A stretch of 64,000 nt of DNA from Chaetoderma sp. LZ-2023a (lineage: Eukaryota > Mollusca > Caudofoveata > Chaetodermatida > Chaetodermatidae): positions 81,736,628 through 81,800,627 of the forward strand of contig CM067371.1 in NCBI GenBank assembly GCA_034401795.1, in the 5' to 3' direction. Made by a program: the position numbers and the translations under genes. Shown here piece after piece: positions 33,111-44,290 of this stretch; position 1 is the first letter of the stretch, and each line of letters begins with the position of its first letter. The notes below the pieces were generated by a model that saw only the letters and a program-made list of their open reading frames with translations, was not told the origin of the DNA and searched no databases.

Positions 33111-33544
33111 TAGGACATCCTCAATGGCCCACTTCCTTAAAAATAGGTCTTGATCCGCTCCTGATTGTGTACATAACTACATCATTTTTTAATACTGTTG
33201 CTTTCTCCCATCCAAGTACTTGGGATGCAATCCACGACACGCGTGGGTGTCACTATGCACACACACATCCTTCACACTTCCCAGAACATTCGTCTTAGCT
33301 TTGCTGCTATGCACCAGATAATCTTAGACGACAGGTAGTCAACACTATCATCAACGTTATTCAGTGATGCCATATTGACTTAGCTTTCATTTGTCAGTTA
33401 ATCTGGTTGCTAAACCATTGCTTGAGCTAGATTCAGCAGTCATGCAGAAAGTGTTTTGGGCGAACGATATTAGATATCCCAACATGCAATGCGCTGTGTG
33501 GTAACAGCTTGATCCTGATCATGCGATCAGTGACAATCAACCTT

Positions 33545-33930
33545 TCCAGTTTATCCATCCATCATATGACGCCATATGACGCCATGTAATGAACTACGTG
33601 ACGTGTAGGATGACGTCATAATAATTACGTCATGATTGACTAGATTTAATCCGTCATAAGCGGTTAATAGTCTGTCAGGTTTTATGAATTGTATGTCTTT
33701 ACTATTTAATAAACATGCTGTTGGATATTTTGTAAATAATCTGACCATAGGCAGCAACAGCACCCAGTCAAATTAGTTTCTAAATATTCAACAGCTTAAC
33801 TGTCTAGTTTTCTGGAAATTGATAGTTACGGAGTTTAGAGATCGATCGATCCCAACACGAGCGAGGTGTGGGTGGAGGTTAGCTAGAGATGGGCGGGGCA
33901 TAGCTAAAACTATAAAGGTCCATTGATCAT
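33545..33930 (-). repeat. Hairpin repeat family A, one arm shortened
   Basis: CATATGACGCCATGTAATGA, GGATGACGTCATAATAATTA, TTTAATAAACATGCTGTTGG, arm GCAGCAACAGCACCCAGTCA, then GATCGATCGATCCCAACACG and GGGTGGAGGTTAGCTAGAGA. Confidence 0.8.
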
Positions 33931-35138
33931 CATGGAATGTCTCTGCAGTCTGCACTGGCGTTCCGGGAACGGGCGATGTATATGAGCAGTATATGTCATT
34001 GTTTGATGACCACAACAGATTGATATCAACTGTTATCCACTGCTCCACCGTAGATACCATCGGTTTGCGGCTTCAGAGAACACTGCTGGTAACGTATTAG
34101 CTTGATGCTGAGCCTGGTGAGGGTGCACTTCCGTGGTGACTACATCGAGTATATAATTCTTGGCACCTTCTTATCGAAAGACAATGATTCCGCGATAGGG
34201 AAGCCCATGGTAGTCTTAATCTCTCATCTTTCCATCATCATGTGACTATACACAAATGAGTCCACACGGTGCCATTTGGTTGAATTGTCAGTGCACGTGG
34301 GTAATTTGCGAGCGAGCTCCCCCACCCCACCCACCCCACCACCCTTCTTCTGACGACCGATGTTAGCCGCTGTGCCCATTATCAATACTGCCTGGATGTA
34401 CTTGCTTCAGTATTCAGGTCTGGAACCCACCAAAGCCATTCGCTTAAAGTTCAGTCAGCAGCCATTAGACCAATACCTAGTCAATGATAATCTTGGAACC
34501 TAGGTACGTATTATGGCTCTTCGCTTTCAGTAGTCCATAGTTTTCAATACTATGATTACATATCTAGGCATTGTTCGTATGGAACTCATTGCTGGATACC
34601 TACATAGCGAAGCGTAAGAGTCCTAGCTGATGGCAGTTGTGCTTTCGTTCCCTCCAATATGTCTCATTACGCTTAATGTCCGCCGCGACTGTCAGCTCAG
34701 GTTTATAGTATTGTAAGCAAAACAAGCGTGATTGTAAGATATACTAACTTTACTAAGACTACTGACCTTGACTACTGAGGCGTGTTGACCACAAAGGATA
34801 AGTTAGCATCTAGTTTCATTTTACAGGATGCATTCATGCCCATGGGTGCCAACGTTACCAGCACCTATTGTATGCACCGAATAATCCACAAACATGCCAT
34901 TGGTAGTGCATGCCAACTACAGCAGGTAGCAATCACATGCTTAAAAACATTCAACAGCTTCCCACTTTGATTGAAATGATGATGAGATATCGGACTTCAT
35001 ATTTGAATGAGATGCCATGATTATATGTGTGGCGTGCCTGACTTGTGGACGGATGGGCAAAACCGAAATTAGTTTTATGTGCATTTCATTGCAAATTGAA
35101 ATAGATCATACATATTGAATATTTTGCCTGATTTTCAG
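33931..35138. other. Intron sequence without recognised genes
   Basis: Contains C-rich CCACCCCACC runs at 34,318-34,345 and nothing else that I can support. An exon-like open frame at 33,949-34,088 has splice-like borders but the wrong phase (see rejected list). Confidence 0.4.
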
Positions 35139-35225
35139 AAGTAGAAGAAGCTGCTCGTAAGCGTGAATGCCCCGTGTCAATGGACTGCAGTCTTGCAAAG
35201 AGTGTAGAGGATCCCAACGACGCAG
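35139..35225 (+). CDS. Host gene exon, exon 3 of 4 seen
   Basis: Acceptor TGCCTGATTTTCAG ends at 35138 and the donor GCAG/GTAGGT follows 35225. Phase 1 at both ends. It encodes VEEAARKRECPVSMDCSLAK and then SVEDPNDA: two cysteines in a charged, probably linker-like segment. Together with the preceding exons it gives an extracellular region with paired Cys, followed by the terminal exon with the hydrophobic tail. The next intron (35,226-42,722) is 7.5 kb and contains the LINE and the large inverted repeat. Confidence 0.65.
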
Positions 35226-35386
35226 GTAGGTACAGACGAACACTCCGTGGTATCTACGCATTTCGTGTTTGCTTACAATGTTGTAGGGCATACACATACA
35301 ATTCACGAATGTATTTCCTCACTCAATCATATGACGTTATAATCAACTACGTGACCTGTAGGCTGACGCCATAATCATAAGATCAA

Positions 35387-37135
35387 TTGATCTCCACTGA
35401 AGTAGCTCACGTGACCACCAAGCCTAGTCTGCCACATCAACCTTTATCCCAAGTGATACAGTCTCATAACAAAGAACCACTATCTGTTAACAGTGATGCG
35501 CCAAGAACACGACAGACCTCTTCAAACCCGCCTAGTGGAAAGAACAATTCTACTAGTTACGAAAACCAGCTGTCACAATTTAAGGTGTTTATATCAACTT
35601 TAGAGCAAAAAATAAAGTATCAGAACAGAACAATCTCACTGCTACAGGTCACTGCTGACACGAGAAACTGCCCTAATTTCAATCCACAGTCATATACCAC
35701 TGATCTCTCAGGCATTTACAACCGTTTTGACCTCCTGGAAAAACACATAGATCTTATCTTGGGACATCATAAACTAATTCAAAGCACCAATGAAACAAAC
35801 TTCATAATAAATAAGCTAAACCAAATAGAGAACAAACTCAATATTACAGCTTCACCAATGAGCCAAATGTTGCAACAGCAGCCGTTACAGACACAGCCTC
35901 AGCCAATACTGCAACCACAACCAATTTACCAACTCGCTGGTCAACAGACATATCAAGGACCATTTCCATCATCTGTACAATCAGACCATCAGTATGTGTC
36001 GCAACAACAATCTGTGCCGTCGCTACTGCCAAACTATCTTCAAGCCCAGCCACCATTTTATAACACTCCTCCAAATCTGTCTACTCGACTACCGAGCTGT
36101 CACGATGTTCAGTCACAACATTATGACATGCCTGTGCACTGCGAATCATCACAACATCATGAAATGCCCATGCGCCATGAATTCTCAGAACATCCTGACA
36201 TGTGTGTGCAATTTAAATCCATGCAACATCATGACATGCCCGTGTGCCGTGAAACCTACCTACATCATGACATGCCTGTGCGTCGTGAATCATCACAACA
36301 TCATGACATGCCTGTGCGCCATGAATCATATCTACATCATGACATGCCTCTGCATCGTGAATCATCAAAACATCAAGATATGCCTGTGCGCCATGGATCA
36401 TCACAACATCATAATATTCCCGTGTGCCATGAATCATCACAACATCATGATATACCTGTGTGTTTTGAATCATTAACACATCATGAGATGCCTGTGTGGC
36501 ATGAATCATTACTACATCATAAGATGACTCTGAGCCTTGAATCATTTCAACGCCATAACGTGCGTGTACGCCATGAGTCGTCACAACATCATGATATGCA
36601 TGTGCACCGTGAATCCTTAAAACATCATAACATGCATGGGCATCATGAGTTCTCACAACACCAGGACATGCCTGTACACCGTAAGCAGTCACAACATCAT
36701 GACATTCCTGCGCGACGTGAATTCTCACAATAGCATAAAATGCCTCAGCACTGCGATTCCTTAACACATCGTGACATTCCTGTACATCGTGAATTCTCAC
36801 AACATCATGAGAGGCCTGTGCGCCAAAAATCTTCTCATAATCATGATATGCCTGTGCGCCATGAATCTTATCATCATCATGCCATGCCTGTGCGACGCGA
36901 GCCCACACAACACCAGATGTCCGAGCAACGTACATTCTCATTATATTGCAGCAACTACCAGCAGAAGGCATGTACAGATCAGAGTAAGATACCACCGGCC
37001 ATCTCACATAAAAGACAGATTCAGTCACAAATCAAGGCAAAGGCAGTGAAAACACTACATAAAGACTCAAGCAGTATGGTAAATGCACAAATAACTCCAG
37101 CCGAAAGCAAATTGTTACCTAGCGACTCTCTCTAA
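35387..37135 (+). pseudogene. LINE ORF1-like protein with His-rich dodecapeptide repeats
   Basis: One frame with a single in-frame TAG at 36731-36733 (448 codons before, 132 after). Residues 1-60 are low complexity. About residues 60-160 form a likely coiled coil (NQLSQFKVFISTLEQKIKYQ, NRFDLLEKHIDLILGHHKL), as in ORF1 proteins of mollusc LINEs. A Gln/Pro-rich linker follows (QQPLQTQPQPILQPQ). From about 36,115 to 36,915 there are roughly 22 units of a 12-residue repeat with consensus ESSQHHDMPVRH. The C-terminus is Lys/Ser-rich. It lies about 270 bp upstream of the endonuclease ORF on the same strand, which is the basis for calling it ORF1. The repeat itself is not something I know from ORF1 proteins. 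A host origin for the repeat region is possible. Confidence 0.55.
36115..36915 (+). repeat. 36-bp coding minisatellite
   Basis: About 22 imperfect 36-bp units (typical segment CATCATGACATGCCTGTGCG), each coding one 12-residue unit. Because the period is divisible by three and stops are absent from the unit, other frames on both strands are also open over most of the array. Confidence 0.9.
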
Positions 37136-37408
37136 GCATTCCAAATCTTCACAACATGGCGATAACTATCTGCAGCAGATATCGATGACTGGCTCAATAC
37201 AGGCCAAAATATCAGACATTACCAACCCACATATTAACAACAAAAAGGATAATTCAACCAATGTATTAAGAAGAAGATCTAGCAGTTTAGATAGTAAACT
37301 TGTTGATGCACATGATTTTTCAGCTCAGGCCACTCAAACTGCTAATCAGCCAACACAGCCTTTTTAGGGGCAACTGGTCTCCACACCCGACCCCCCCGAA
37401 AAATTACA

Positions 37409-38807
37409 TTGCCAAGCAAGGAAGTAAACATCAACCACCAGATCCATGTCGCCGTTAATGCTCAACAGAAGACGGACCATCAATTTCTAAGATTGACTAC
37501 ATTCATTATAGAAGGAATCAAGGGTAATCTACCATATGTACAAGATATTTCGAAAAATACAGATATACTACGCCTACAAGAACATTGGCTGTGGGAGTTT
37601 GAAAGTGGCAAAATTCAGAAATATCTACCCAAATTCTACTACAACACCAAGTCTGTAGATTCAAACACTCCAACATGCAAATTCGAACGTCGTAGAGGAT
37701 ATGGAGGAGTTCCCATACTCTGGCGTCAGGAAGTCAATAATTTTGTCAAACCTCTGAAGGAAGGAAATGAAAGAATATGTCTTCTCGAAATTAATTTCGA
37801 GAATCATATCGCCTCACCCATAGCATTATCTGGTGTGGAGACATGAATGCCACCATTCTATCGAGAGACAATAAATCAGATAAACTACTTTACAACATTC
37901 TAAAGGATCTAAACTTTGTGACAGTACCGTATATGCCGACTACACCAACATACATCCACGGGAAAAGCTCCTCACAAATCGACTACTTCTTCTACCATAA
38001 TCCTACAAATATACTGAACATGTCCATTGCCAGCATGCACTGTATCAATACCTCTACACATGTACCGGTCTCCTGTTGTATTCCTGTCAGAAGTGTCACA
38101 AAACTCACTGTTGCAAAGAACAAACAATCAATTTACAAACCGATTTGGACAAACATGGATAAGGATGAGTACCAGTCAACTCTAGCAAGAAAGCTGAGTG
38201 CCATACCTGCATGTAGGGAAGACTGCAACATAGCCACATTTGTAGACAATATTCAAAATGCTCTCAAGTGTGCAGCCAGCACTACAGTCCCATCCAGACA
38301 ATTTGTAATGTGTGGCCCGAAATGGAAGGCATCTCCAATAGTAAGGGACATATTCACCCAGGGTAAGCACTTACACAAAAACTGGATTGAGGCAGGTAAA
38401 CCCGGACCAGATCATCCTACTTCTATGCAGTGTAAAATATTGAAACGACAGCTCCGCTCCCAACAGCGTACTGAAGCCGCGATAGAGCGAAGATCACTGT
38501 ACAACCGAGTAATGGTTGAGTATGGTTCTGCAAATTTCTACAGGCTTATCAATCGAACAAAGACAAGGCGTAGTGATACTGACTCGTTAGTTGCCAATGA
38601 AGTTCCCACTACAGATATGGTAAAGCAACGGAATTGACTTGCAGCCTTCTATGAAGACCTAGCAAAACCTTCCCAACATGTAAACTTTGATAATGATTAC
38701 CATGCACGAGTTAAGATCGACCTTCATTTGATCCAATGCACACATGCACAGAATCAAGAAAGACTTCCTACAGTAACACCTACCGAAATCTATGAAGCAA
38801 TTTCAAA
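37409..38807 (+). pseudogene. LINE ORF2 5' part: AP-like endonuclease and linker
   Basis: Two overlapping frames. 37409-37846 begins the endonuclease, with LTTFIIEGIKGNLPYVQD and DILRLQEHWLWEFE (the Q-E-H motif of LINE apurinic-like endonucleases) and RRGYGGVPILWR. 37843-38637 continues after a frameshift or deletion with MNATILSRDNKSDKLLYN, the SSSQIDYFFYH motif (S-x-I-D-Y) and STHVPVSCCIP (the final catalytic His region), then the basic linker before the RT. The frame meets stop TGA at 38,635-38,637 and continues weakly to 38,807, where the inverted repeat arm begins. The RT palm is absent from the window. The 3' terminal part lies inside the inverted repeat (40,224-40,850). Confidence 0.75.
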
Positions 38808-40223
38808 GTAATTATCTGGGATTTCAGTTAATTTTGTAAAACATTGCTATAATACTAAGCACTGAGCTAATCATAATCAGCCTTGCCTTGCCATTTCTAG
38901 CTATGTCCCGCCCTTTTTTAGTTAAGCTTATCCCACGCTTTTCCAGTGTTGGCATCGATCGAATTCTGAATTCCCACTATCCTAATATCAAGGTAACTAC
39001 ACAGGTAAGCTGTTGAACAATTTGAACTTAATATGACGGGGTGCTGACCGTGCTGCAACAGGGCTCAGTAAAATAGTTTCGAAATATTCAACAAACTGTT
39101 TATTAAATAGTAAAGACGTATAATTCGAACAACTGACTACTAGGTAATGCTCCTCACGGCGCTTGATACGTCAGTCATTACGCATTGTGGCGTAAGCCTT
39201 CATGTGACGTAATTGATTATGACGTCATATACATAAGTGACAGATTGGATCTATCAATTACCCTATGACAATCGTCACTAAAGAAAGGAGATTGGTCAGT
39301 TTTTTGGTGGCCATCTTGGGAATTATGATGTTATAAGAATCCATTCTTTGTTCATATTGATGCGTCAAATGAATGTTGTGATTGTTGTTGACGTTATAGC
39401 TGCTCTTTTGTTTTTCTTGTTGTTATTGTCATTGTCATTGCCGTTGTCATTATAGCTGCTGCTGCCGTCGTCGTTGTCGACCGTCGTCGTCGTCATCAGC
39501 GTCAGCGTCAGAGTCAGCGTCATTGGCGGTAACGTCATCATTGTCGTCATCACAATTGCCTTCATCAGTGTCATGCTTGTAGTTGTGGTCCTCAACGTTG
39601 CTGTTATTAGATCTGTACTAACGCATGAACAGGCACGCGCACCCACAGAAAATTCGGTTGATGATTCTAACTCTCGTTCGTATTATAAGATATGAGAATT
39701 TGTAAAGATATATAAGAAACTACCATAGCCTGAAGATAGCATATGTTGCTGTTCTCTGTAAAATGGACCTTTCTACTTTTAGCTATGCCCCGCCCATCTC
39801 AATCTAAGTTCCACCAACACCACGTCCGTTTTGGGATTGATCGATCTCAGGAATCTATACACGTAAACTGTTGAATATTCTGAGCAACAGCGCCCAGTCA
39901 AATTAGTTTCAAAATATTCGACAGAATGTTTATTAAATGGTAAAGACACAATTCGTACACCGTGTCGGACTATTAAGCGTTAAAGATTGACTATATAGAA
40001 TCATTCATGACGTCATGTTGTTGTTGGTGTTGTTGGTCGTATATCCCTCCTCTTGATAGGAGCACCCACATGTGTGGTTACGTAAACTACAGTTTGATTT
40101 ATGAACATTATATAATTGTAATTTTAGTCCGCAATTATAGATTAGCTAAATATGTTGTCCGAATACAGTTCAATAATAATAACACAAACACTGTTCAGCA
40201 CCAGAGTGCAGACAATTATATCT
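38808..40223. repeat. Left arm of a 1.4-kb inverted repeat
   Basis: Matches the reverse complement of 40,851-42,276 almost throughout, beginning at AGTAATTATCTGGGATTTCA and ending at GACAATTATATCTAAA. Within it are two family A hairpin copies (38,885-39,250 and 39,765-40,020), a GTC/GTT triplet array (39,370-39,600) and a 0.2-kb inner segment whose 72-codon reading frame is identical in the other arm. Small indels, for example in the GAC array, separate the arms. Confidence 0.9.
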
Positions 40224-40850
40224 AAAGAGCTTATTCTGAATTTACCCTCTAAATTAAAATGGAAATCAGTAGTAAAATCTGCCGTGGACAGCCAATGGAA
40301 TGAGGATTTACAGTTTGCGTGTGAAACCAAAAGTACAATTAAAAACTGTAACACTGAAGACCTTTGTATTGGGAAATGCCATATATCCGTGCACACTGTA
40401 GACAATGACAACAAGGATGTAAAACGTAGTGTCATTAAAGCAGGCTCATCACAGGAACCTACCTAATACAAGCAACACTAAATAAATTCAACCAAAACAT
40501 TGTGAACCCCACATGCCGTCTCTGTCAGTTGAGTTCTGAAGATTATCAACACTTCTTGCTACACTGTGGTGCACTCCATCAGTATAAAAATCAATATTTA
40601 TCACTACTCAAGAAAATATATCTCCAGCATAGAAGATCACCTCGTAAAACTTATTATCGACTGTACAAGTCTAGTCAGGGCTGGATTACTACCTAACAAC
40701 TTCTCATTATTATGTGAATTGGAATGTATAACTAGAAAACTATGTTACAACCTGCATTGCGGTAGAAGCTTCCTCTTTAACCAGCTTCCACAACAACATT
40801 AATCAACAGTAACTGCTGTTAACTGATATCCTGAATCAGAACTGTATTTA
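40224..40850 (+). pseudogene. LINE ORF2 3' end inside the inverted-repeat loop
   Basis: Plus-strand frames contain LPSKLKWKSVVKSAVDSQWN, then NPTCRLCQLSSEDYQHFLLH and CGALHQYKNQYLSLLKK, a C-x2-C-x(7-9)-H-x4-C knuckle typical of the C-terminus of CR1/L2/RTE-like LINE ORF2. A frameshift then gives NFSLLCELECITRKLCYNLH and CGRSFLFNQLP before the stop at 40,802. The fragment continues the element whose endonuclease half ends at 38,807, with the RT domain missing between. The right arm of the inverted repeat begins about 48 bp after the stop. Confidence 0.7.
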
Positions 40851-42276
40851 GATATAATTGTCTGCACTCTGGTGCTGAACAGTGTTTGTGTTATTATTAT
40901 TGAACTGTATTCGGACAACATATTTAGCTAATCTATAATTGCGGACTAAAATTACAATTATATAATGTTCATAAATCAAACTGTAGTTTACGTAACCACA
41001 CATGTGGGTGCTCCTATCAAGAGGAGGGATATACGACCAACAACACCAACAACAACATGACGTCATGAATGATTCTATATAGTCAATCTTTAACGCTTAA
41101 TAGTCCGACACGGTGTACGATGTGTGTCTTTACCATTTAATAAACATTCTGTCGAATATTTTGAAACTAATTTGACTGGGCGCTGTTGCTCAGAATATTC
41201 AACATTTTACGTGTATAGATTCCTGAGATCGATCAATCCCAAAACGGACGTGGTGTTGGTGGAGCTTAGATTGAGATGGGCGGGGCATAGCTAAAAGTAG
41301 AAAGGTCCATTTTACAGAGAACAGCAACATATGCTATCTTCAAGCTATGGTAGTTTCTTATATATCTTTACAAATTCTCATATCTTATAATACGAACGAG
41401 AGTTAGAATCATCAACCGAATTTTCTGTGGGTGAGTGTGCCTGTTCATGCGTTAGTACAGATCTAATAACAGCAACGTTGAGGACCACAACTACAAGCAC
41501 GACACTGACGACGGCAATTGTGATGACGACAATGATGACGATACCGCCAATGACGCTGACTCTGACGCTGACGCTGATGACGACGACGACGACGACGACG
41601 ACGGTCGACAACGACGACGGCAGCAGCAGCTATAATGACAACGGCAATGACAATGACAATAACAACAAGAAAAACAAAAGAGCAGCTACAACGTCAACAA
41701 CAACCACAACATTCATTTGACGCATCAATATGAACAAAGAATGGATTCTTATAACATCATAATTCCCAAGATGGCCACCAAAAAACTGACCAATCTCCTT
41801 TCTTTAGTGACGATTGTCATAGGGTTATTGATAGATCCAATCTGTCACTTATGTATATGACGTCACAATCAATTACGTCACATGAAGGCTTATGCCACAA
41901 TGCGTAATGACTGACGTATCAAGCGCTGTGAGGAGCATTACCTAGTAGTCAGTTGTTCGAATTATACGTCTTTACTATTTAATAAACAGTTTGTTGAATA
42001 TTTTGAAACTATTTTACTGAGCCCTGTTGCAGCACGGTCAGCACCCCGTCATATTAAGTTCAAATTGTTCAACAGCTTACCTGTGTAGTTACCTTGATAT
42101 TAGGATAGTGGGAATTCAGAATTCGATCGATCCCAACACTGGAAAAGCGTGGGATAAGCTTAACTAAAAAAGGGCGGGACATAGCTAGAAATGGCAAGAC
42201 AAGGCTGATTATGATCAGCTCCGTGCTTAGTATTATAGCCATGTTTTACAAAATTAACTGAAATCCCAGATAGTTA
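40851..42276. repeat. Right arm of the 1.4-kb inverted repeat
   Basis: Inverse of 38,808-40,223. It carries family A copies at 41,060-41,310 and 41,855-42,200 and a longer GAC array (41,579-41,605) than the left arm. It ends at CCCAGATAGTTACC. Confidence 0.9.
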
Positions 42277-42334
42277 CCGACAAAATTTGCAAAGCAGACC
42301 TCTGAAGTATACCATCATAAGCTCATATTCCGGT

Positions 42335-42600
42335 TTTGTTGAGATCGTCATAATCAATTACGTGTTGAATGACTCGATTTAGGTCGTTTTAAGCGCCTAA
42401 TAGTCCGCCACGTTGTACGAATTGTATATCTTTACGACTTATGGCAGCAACAGCGTCAAGTTAAATTACTTTTAAAATATTCAACAGCTTAGTTGAAATT
42501 GAGATTCAGAGAGAGCGTGGATCGATCGATCCAGACACGGGCGAAGCGTGGGTGGAGCTTAGCTAGAGATGGGCGGGGATAGTTAACTGACTGGATTCCG
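42335..42600 (-). repeat. Hairpin repeat family A, single arm
   Basis: CATAATCAATTACGTG site, GGCAGCAACAGCGTCAAGTT arm, GATCGATCGATCCAGACACG and GGGTGGAGCTTAGCTAGAG end. The second CRE site and left arm are lost. Confidence 0.75.
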
Positions 42601-42664
42601 CCATTACAACAAGATATTAAAAAGACAACAAGACAACACACAATAAGAGCTAGTCAACAATCGA

Positions 42665-42665
<1 letters not shown>

Positions 42666-42706
<41 letters not shown>

Positions 42707-42708
42707 TT
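42666..42708. repeat. (TAA)n microsatellite next to a splice acceptor
   Basis: About fourteen AAT/TAA units ending 14 bp before the acceptor of the terminal exon. Confidence 0.9.
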
Positions 42709-42722
42709 AATTTCTATTTCAG

Positions 42723-42871
42723 CACCAGTTGAAGAAAAACAAACTGGCACAGGAAATATCCTAACGCAGCCACATCCTAACACAGCTACTGGACTTTATT
42801 GGTATAAAATCACTGTTGTTGGATCTTTACTGGTGACCTTACTGACTTTGCCGATCATGGAGATATTATAG
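42723..42871 (+). CDS. Host gene terminal exon, hydrophobic C-terminal tail
   Basis: Acceptor TTTCTATTTCAG ends at 42722. The exon begins with two bases completing a phase-1 codon and runs to TAG at 42869-42871. It encodes PVEEKQTGTGNILTQPHPNT, then ATGLYWYK, then a hydrophobic end (ITVVGSLLVTLLTLPIMEIL). The tail reaches the stop without a charged cytoplasmic segment, which is the layout of a GPI-attachment signal: small residues (N-T-A-T-G), a short spacer, then about 20 hydrophobic residues. A single-pass type I membrane end is the alternative. The frame agrees with the three upstream exons, and all introns are phase 1. Confidence 0.7.
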
Positions 42872-42934
42872 TGTAGTGCCTTCTCGTACTCAATCAGGAA
42901 CAGTGTCTCAGTTGATGGATGTTATATCTACATA

Positions 42935-43215
42935 ATATTAGGCAGCGACAGCACCCAGTCAAATTATTTCAAAATATTCACCATCTTACTTGAATATCTG
43001 TATAGTTTCCTGGAAATTGAGATTCAGAGAGTGCAGGGATCGATTGATCCCAACACGGGCAAAGCGTGAGTGGTGCTTAGCTAGAGATGGGCGGGTTGGG
43101 GGTGGGGGTGGGGGGCATACCCGAAACTGGATTCCTCCATTTGCAGACCGAGAGAAGACTCTTTGTCACTCAATTGTCTGACGTCATAATCAAAATATGT
43201 CACTTTTTAGCTGAC
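42935..43215 (-). repeat. Hairpin repeat family A copy
   Basis: GGCAGCGACAGCACCCAGTC arm, GATCGATTGATCCCAACACG, GTGGTGCTTAGCTAGAGATG, then TGACGTCATAATCAAAATAT and GCTGACGTCATAATCAAATG belonging to an adjoining copy. Confidence 0.75.
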
Positions 43216-43725
43216 GTCATAATCAAATGATATAGATCCGTCAGAAAGGAGAACAGGTCCGACAGTAACAGTCTGAATGCACGCATTTGATGAATTTCCA
43301 ATTGAATAAACATTCTGTGGCAGTAACAGCTATCGGTCAAATTAGTTTCAAAATATTCAACAGCTTACCTGTATAGCTACCTTGAAATTGAGAGTCCTGG
43401 AATTCATGGTTCAATGTGTTAAAATTGATTCAAATGCTAGTACACAGTGGGCGGAGCTTAGCTTGAAATGGGCGGGGCCTTCTATTGTACATGCTTTATT
43501 TTGTTCTACTACTTGTGATGTTCAATCGCAGATTAGTAAATATAGTTTGATTGTTTATTTGTGTTAAATCTGTTTTCCTTACTTACCGCAAAATACTCAC
43601 CATTTCATATCCAAGTTTCTCAGTTTCTACGTAGTCATATCTGTTGAATATTTTAGAACGTACCTCGGAAGAGCTGTTGCGTAAGACAGCAAAGACTTCT
43701 AGTCTAACTAGTTTCAAAATAGAAT
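43216..43725. repeat. Two further family A fragments
   Basis: A one-armed copy to about 43,480 (GGCAGTAACAGCTATCGGTC, GTGGGCGGAGCTTAGCTTGA) and a small hairpin at 43,630-43,720 (GTTGAATATTTTAGAACG, then CTAGTCTAACTAGTTTCAAA). Confidence 0.65.
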
Positions 43726-44288
43726 AGAAACAGAATGGTTATTGCACTGTGGTTAATTTGTGTGTTTGAAATGGTTAATCAACCGTTTACTAAAAGACGG
43801 TGTCGGGTTTGGAAATGGTTTTGTACTTTAACTTTATTAGAAAAGCGAATTCATAGCCTGCGAGTGCTTGATATAACTAAGGGAGGCAATTCCTCTTTAC
43901 TTAAAATAATAATGCTTTCGAAGAGTTAATCCCCTTTGTAAAGTCATCGAAATCAAGCCATAATTACAAAATTAGAAGCAATTTCTTGCATTCTTAGTAA
44001 ATAAAAAGGACTGTGATAAAAAAAAATCCCGTGTATGGCCTGTAATAAAATAGCGAAAAAATCACTTCTTTATTCTGAATGAGAAAACTACAGTTTTGTT
44101 TTTGGACATATTTATCGCATTGCACAATAGACTGAGATTCTGAAAAGTGTGGGATGATATTATGGCCCTCGGCCCTGCCAAAAAGTGTGGGATATATATT
44201 CCACTCCACCTCAGGGTCTACGCCCATGTAAGAATAGTGCTGAGTCTATACACAGAATAATATTTTACCGTGGAACATCGTTGTACTA
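43726..44288. other. No gene seen
   Basis: AT-rich. A 64-codon plus frame (43,735-43,929) has no recognisable domain. Confidence 0.4.
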
Positions 44289-44290
44289 TA

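Noticed and set aside
33949..34088. Exon-like open segment with CTCTGCAG acceptor and CTG/GTAACG donor between exons 2 and 3
   Set aside because: Its length gives a phase-0 end, which would break the frame into exon 3. It directly abuts a hairpin repeat and its peptide is not recognisable.
36213..37028. 271-codon minus-strand frame opposite the LINE ORF1 repeats
   Set aside because: The 36-bp period keeps several frames open. The plus-strand frame has the non-repetitive coiled-coil N-terminus and correct position, so it is preferred.
39365..39646. 93-codon Thr/Met-rich minus-strand frame and its counterpart at 41,427-41,720
   Set aside because: GAC/GTC triplet array inside the inverted repeat arms.
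40007..41066. Two identical 72-codon frames as a duplicated gene
   Set aside because: They are the same non-coding segment in the two arms of the inverted repeat, with a peptide of no recognisable character.
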